Position numbers and translations under genes: made by a program. Shown here in pieces: positions 60,146 through 64,000 of a DNA stretch of 64,000 nucleotides. This stretch comes from Rhodobacter sp. (lineage in GTDB: Bacteria; Pseudomonadota; Alphaproteobacteria; Rhodobacterales; Rhodobacteraceae). The number at the start of each line of letters is the position of its first letter. The stretch's first letter is position 1. The notes below the pieces were generated by a model. The model saw only the letters and a list, made by a program, of their open reading frames with translations. It made no database searches and had not been told where the DNA came from. The stretch covers positions 25,754 through 89,753 of the forward strand of contig JAIYDJ010000079.1 of NCBI GenBank assembly GCA_027487575.1, read 5' to 3'.

Positions 60146-60969
60146 GGTGGCACCATTCCCGTGCGCTGCTGATCGGCGGCACCCTCAGCGGGGTGTTCGT
60201 GCTGGCGGCGCTGCTGTCCTATCTCTGGACGCCCTACAGTTTCGAGGCGATGAACATCCCCGCCAAGCTGCAACCGCCGGGGGCGGCGCACTGGCTGGGC
60301 ACCGACCATTTCGGGCGTGACATCGCGTCGATGATCATGGCGGGGGCGCGCATCTCGCTGGCGGTGGCGTTCCTTGCCGTGGGAATCGGAATGGTCGTGG
60401 GCGTGCCGCTGGGGCTGGCCGCAGCCGCGCGCAGCGGCGGTTGGCTGGACGAGGTCATCATGCGCGGCAACGATCTGGTGTTCGCCTTCCCGTCCCTTGT
60501 CATCGCCATCCTGATCACCGCCGTTTTCGGCCCCGGGGCTGTCAACGCCATCATCGCCATCGGCATCTTCAACATTCCGGTCTTTGCCCGGCTGACCCGT
60601 GGCGCCGCACTGGGATTGTGGGGCCGGGATTTCATCCTTGCCGCCCGCGTCGCCGGGAAATCCGGTCTGCGGATATCGGTGGAACATATCCTGCCCAACA
60701 TCAGCAGCCTTCTGATCGTGCAGGGCACCATCCAGTTCAGCCTTGGGATACTGGCCGAGGCGGGGCTGTCCTATGTCGGCCTTGGCGCGCAGCCACCCGC
60801 GCCAAGCTGGGGGCGGATGCTGGCCGACGCGCAGACCATGGTGACACTGGCCCCGCACATGGCACTGATTCCCGGTCTGGCCATCGTGCTGACGGTTCTG
60901 GGGCTGAACCTGATGGGCGACGGATTGCGCGATCTGCTGGACCCGCGCATCCGGGTGGGGCGCAGATGA
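60142..60969 (+). CDS. ABC transporter permease, DppC type
   Basis: A 275-residue partner permease. It has the DppC/OppC N terminus (WLGTDHFGRDIASMIMAGARISL) and the EAA loop (DFILAARVAGKSGLRISVEHILPN), with six predicted helices. ATGA overlaps on both sides tie it to its neighbours. Confidence 0.94.
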
Positions 60970-62579
60970 CGCTGCTGTCGGTGCAGGACCTGTCGGTCAC
61001 CATTCACGAAACGCCCGTGCTGCAGGACGTGAACCTGACGCTGGACGAAGGACAGACCGTGGCGCTGACCGGCGAGTCCGGTTCCGGCAAGTCGATGACG
61101 TCGCTTGCGGTGATGGGCCTTCTGCCACAAGGGGCGCAGGCAACGGGCCGCATCCTGCTGGATGGCACGGATCTGCTGACCCGGACCGAACCACAGCTTT
61201 GCGGCCTGCGCGGGCAGGCCATGGGGATGATCTTTCAGGAACCGATGACGGCCCTGAACCCCGTGCATTCCATCGGGCAGCAGGTCGCCGAAACCATCCG
61301 CCAGCACACTGGCAAGACCAGGGCCGAAGCGACCGAACTTGCCGCCGCCATGCTGGACCGCGTGGGCCTGCCCGCAGCGCGGTTCGCCCTGTCGCGCTAC
61401 CCGCACGAATTGTCGGGCGGTCAGCGCCAGAGGGTCGGCCTTGCCATGGCCATCGCGCTGCGCCCGCGCCTTCTGATCGCGGACGAGCCGACGACGGCGC
61501 TGGATGTCACGACGCAGGCGCAGATTCTGGACCTGTTGCAGGGTCTGGTGGCCGACTTCGGCATGGGCCTGCTGCTGATCACTCACGATCTTGCCGTCGT
61601 GGCGCAGATGGCCGACCGGATCGTGGTGATGCAGAAGGGCCGGGTCGTGGAAACCGGGCCGACGGCGGACCTGCTGGCGCATCAGGACCACCCCTATACC
61701 CAAATGCTGTTCGCCGCCGCCCGTCACAAGGTCGACCTGCCGCCCGTCGCCCCCGGCGCGCCGCTGTTGCAGGTCAGTGGCGCTGTGCGCGAATACACCC
61801 ACCGCTCGGGCCTGCTGGGCCGCGCCAAACCGTTCCGCGCGCTCGATGATGTCAGCCTGACCCTGCACCGGGGTGAAAGGTTGGGGCTTGTCGGCGAATC
61901 CGGCTGCGGCAAGTCCACGCTGACCCGCGCCATTCTGGGACTGGAACAGGTGCAGGCAGGCACCATCACGCTGGACGGCGCGCCGGTGTTCACCGAACGC
62001 CGCCCCAATCTTGCGGTGCGCCGGCGGATGCAGGTGGTCTTTCAGGACCCCTACGGATCCTTCAATCCGCGCCACAGGGTCGACCGGCTGATCACCGAGC
62101 CGTTCCATCTGCTCGACGCGCCGCCCGCAGGGGCCGCGCGCAGGGCGGCGGTGACAGAGGCGCTCGAGTCGGTCGGTCTGCAGGCCTCGGATGCGGGAAA
62201 GTTCATTCACGAGTTTTCGGGCGGTCAGCGTCAGCGCATCGCCATCGCCCGCGCGCTGATCATCAAGCCCGACCTGATCGTGTTCGACGAAGCGGTGTCG
62301 GCGCTGGACGTTTCGGTCCGGGCGCAGGTGCTGGACCTGCTGGCCGACCTCTGCCGCCGCACGCCGCTGTCCTACCTGTTCATCAGCCACGATCTTACCG
62401 TCGTGCGGTCCATCACGGATCGCGTGCTGGTGATGCAGGCGGGCAGGATCGTCGAATCCGGCCCGACCGAAACGGTTTTTGCCAACCCGACCCATGCCTA
62501 TACCCGCGCGCTGATCGCCGCCGCGCCGAAACTTCCCCAGAGGAACAGGCCCGCCCATGCACGACCTTCTGCGTCTTGA
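60966..62579 (+). CDS. Fused double ATPase of the peptide-type ABC transporter
   Basis: A 537-residue protein that joins the DppD and DppF ATPases in one chain. First domain (about 1-245): Walker A GESGSGKSM, signature LSGGQRQRVGLAMAIAL, Walker B LLIADEPTTALD. Second domain (about 262-520): Walker A GESGCGKST, signature FSGGQRQRIAIARAL, Walker B LIVFDEAVSALD. Such fusions are common in alphaproteobacteria. The second Walker B has Ala in place of Pro (DEAVSALD), which is usual for DppF. It overlaps the aldehyde dehydrogenase gene by 23 bases. Confidence 0.94.
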   Translation: MTLLSVQDLSVTIHETPVLQDVNLTLDEGQTVALTGESGSGKSMTSLAVMGLLPQGAQATGRILLDGTDLLTRTEPQLCGLRGQAMGMIFQEPMTALNPVHSIGQQVAETIRQHTGKTRAEATELAAAMLDRVGLPAARFALSRYPHELSGGQRQRVGLAMAIALRPRLLIADEPTTALDVTTQAQILDLLQGLVADFGMGLLLITHDLAVVAQMADRIVVMQKGRVVETGPTADLLAHQDHPYTQMLFAAARHKVDLPPVAPGAPLLQVSGAVREYTHRSGLLGRAKPFRALDDVSLTLHRGERLGLVGESGCGKSTLTRAILGLEQVQAGTITLDGAPVFTERRPNLAVRRRMQVVFQDPYGSFNPRHRVDRLITEPFHLLDAPPAGAARRAAVTEALESVGLQASDAGKFIHEFSGGQRQRIAIARALIIKPDLIVFDEAVSALDVSVRAQVLDLLADLCRRTPLSYLFISHDLTVVRSITDRVLVMQAGRIVESGPTETVFANPTHAYTRALIAAAPKLPQRNRPAHARPSAS

Positions 62580-64000
62580 CCCCCAACTGTGCCTGATCGG
62601 CGGCACATGGGTTCCGCCCGTTTCGGGGCAGACCCTGCCCCTGACCAACCCGTCGACCGGGGCCGGTCTGGCACGGATCGCGCGGGGTCAGGCCGCCGAC
62701 ATCGACGCTGCGGTCATGGCCGCGCAACGGGCGCGGGAGGGCGATTGGGGCCGCATGACCGCGCTGGAGCGGGGGCGCATCCTGACCCGGATCGGCCAGA
62801 TGGTTCTGGCCCGCGCCGACGATCTGGCGCGGCTTGAGGCGATGGATGTCGGCAAACCCCTGACGCAGGCCCGCGCCGATGTCGCGGCGTTGGCGCGGTA
62901 CATGGAATTCTACGGCGCGGCGGCCGACAAGGTTCTGGGCGAGACCATTCCCTATCTGAACGGCTACACCGTCTATACCCTGCGCGAACCGCATGGGGTG
63001 ACCGGGCACATCATCCCGTGGAACTATCCGATGCAGATCATCGGTCGGTCGGTCGGGGCCGCGCTGGCCATGGGCAACGCCTGTGTCCTGAAGCCCGCCG
63101 AAGAGGCCTGCCTGACCGCCCTCGCCTTTGCCGGGATCGCGATGGAGGCGGGGCTGCCTGCGGGGGCGCTGAACGTCGTGCCGGGTCTGGGGGCCGAAGC
63201 GGGGGCGGCACTGGCGGCGCATCCGGGGGTACAGCATCTGTCCTTCACCGGATCGGTGGGTGTGGGCCGGATCATCCAGACGCTGGCCGCGCAGAATGTG
63301 GTGCCCGTGACGCTGGAACTGGGGGGCAAGTCACCGCAACTGGTGTTCGACGATGCCGATCTTGACCGCGCGATTCCGTTTCTGGTCAACGCCTGCATCC
63401 AGAACGCGGGGCAGACCTGTTCGGCGGCGTCGCGGATTCTGGTGCAGCGCGGCGTGTATGAACAGGTGAAAGAGCGCATGGCGGAACGCTATCGCGCGCT
63501 GCGTGTGGGGCCGGCCGAGGCCGATCTTGCCTTGGGGCCGCTGATTTCGGCGCGCCAGAAAGCCGTTGTCGAGGGGTTTCTGGCGCTCGGGTCCGATCTG
63601 AACGTCGCAGCGCGGGGCCGGATCGCACCGGGCGCGCCCGAGGCGGGGTTCTACGTGGCACCCACCCTTTATTCCGAAGTGCCCCTCGACCACGCGCTGG
63701 CGCAGCAGGAAATCTTCGGTCCGGTGCAGGTCCTGATGCCGTTCGAGGACGAGGCGCAGGCATTGGCGATTGCCAACGGCACCGCCTTCGGGCTGGTGGC
63801 CGCGATCTGGACGCGCGACGGGGGCCGCCAGATGCGGCTGGCAAAAGCCCTGAAATCCGGGCAGGTTTTCATCAACAACTCTGGGGCCGGGGGCGGGGTG
63901 GAACTGCCGTTCGGCGGCGTTGGCCAGTCTGGCCATGGCCGGGAAAAGGGGCTGGAGGCGCTGTACGGCTTTTCGCAACTGAAGACCGTGGCAGCCTGGC
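62557..64000 (+). CDS. Aldehyde dehydrogenase, 3' end cut by window
   Basis: The frame is open to the right edge (481 complete codons); only a few C-terminal residues should be missing. It is a NAD(P)-dependent aldehyde dehydrogenase: HIIPWNYPMQ, SFTGSVGVGR, catalytic Glu in LELGGKSPQLVF, catalytic Cys in NAGQTCSAAS, and EIFGPVQVLMPF. It is nearest to betaine-, gamma-aminobutyraldehyde- or similar dehydrogenases of the ALDH superfamily. Being translated in overlap with the transporter, it probably oxidises an aldehyde derived from the imported compound. Confidence 0.94.
   Translation, partial: MHDLLRLDPQLCLIGGTWVPPVSGQTLPLTNPSTGAGLARIARGQAADIDAAVMAAQRAREGDWGRMTALERGRILTRIGQMVLARADDLARLEAMDVGKPLTQARADVAALARYMEFYGAAADKVLGETIPYLNGYTVYTLREPHGVTGHIIPWNYPMQIIGRSVGAALAMGNACVLKPAEEACLTALAFAGIAMEAGLPAGALNVVPGLGAEAGAALAAHPGVQHLSFTGSVGVGRIIQTLAAQNVVPVTLELGGKSPQLVFDDADLDRAIPFLVNACIQNAGQTCSAASRILVQRGVYEQVKERMAERYRALRVGPAEADLALGPLISARQKAVVEGFLALGSDLNVAARGRIAPGAPEAGFYVAPTLYSEVPLDHALAQQEIFGPVQVLMPFEDEAQALAIANGTAFGLVAAIWTRDGGRQMRLAKALKSGQVFINNSGAGGGVELPFGGVGQSGHGREKGLEALYGFSQLKTVAAW

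Overview
The window looks like chromosomal DNA from a high-GC alphaproteobacterium of the Rhodobacteraceae/Paracoccaceae type. The folC-accD pair, the smc-rsmD housekeeping stretch, several small proteins that look specific to this family, an Irr-box-like palindrome in front of an mbfA homologue and GGAAC...GTT (EcfG-like) promoters all fit that placement. This is inferred from gene content only; there is no rRNA marker. I saw no tRNA or rRNA genes, CRISPR array or insertion sequence. Most reading frames opposite long genes are shadows and are left out.

Layout. 1-2.6 kb: end of a type I secretion ABC transporter and its HlyD-type adaptor. 2.7-4.7 kb: an mbfA-like iron exporter, then a tiny secreted protein and a TetR repressor behind a promoter flanked by two matching operators. 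4.7-25.5 kb: ordinary chromosomal genes (GT39 glycosyltransferase, NYN protein, folC, accD, MFS exporter, lytic transglycosylase, MOSC, smc, rsmD, peroxiredoxin, pterin dehydratase, GDPD, RidA and others). 25.8-30.5 kb: an Mla-type lipid ABC transport operon and rsgA. 30.5-37 kb: a run of small, stress-type genes with GGAAC-N17-GTT promoters, a glycosyltransferase/glycosidase fusion, an esterase homologue without its catalytic serine, and an orphan LuxR-type regulator.

37.9-53.8 kb is the centrepiece: one tightly packed operon of 12 genes for an alginate-like acetylated polymannuronate. It holds algD, alg8, alg44, algA, an algG-like beta-helix gene, algI, algJ, a small Sel1-repeat gene, algX, algF, a very large Sel1-repeat gene and algL. 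Compared with the Pseudomonas operon it is reordered and has no recognisable AlgE outer-membrane porin. Several key residues are missing: the DPHD motif of AlgG, the RxxxR motif of the Alg44 PilZ domain, the His of AlgL and the metal ligands in the isomerase half of AlgA. The acetylation enzymes look intact. A convergent RTX beta-helix protein of type I secretion type follows directly and could act on the polymer outside the cell.

56.3-64 kb: an M20 deacetylase gene broken by one in-frame TGA, then a dipeptide-type ABC transporter (binding protein, two permeases, fused double ATPase) and an aldehyde dehydrogenase cut by the window end. Together these look like a salvage operon for an amidated or amino compound.

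Working model (inference): the stress sigma factor drives the LuxR-type regulator, which acts at the direct repeats in front of algD, so envelope or general stress would switch on an acetylated, probably weakly epimerised, mannuronan-type exopolysaccharide.
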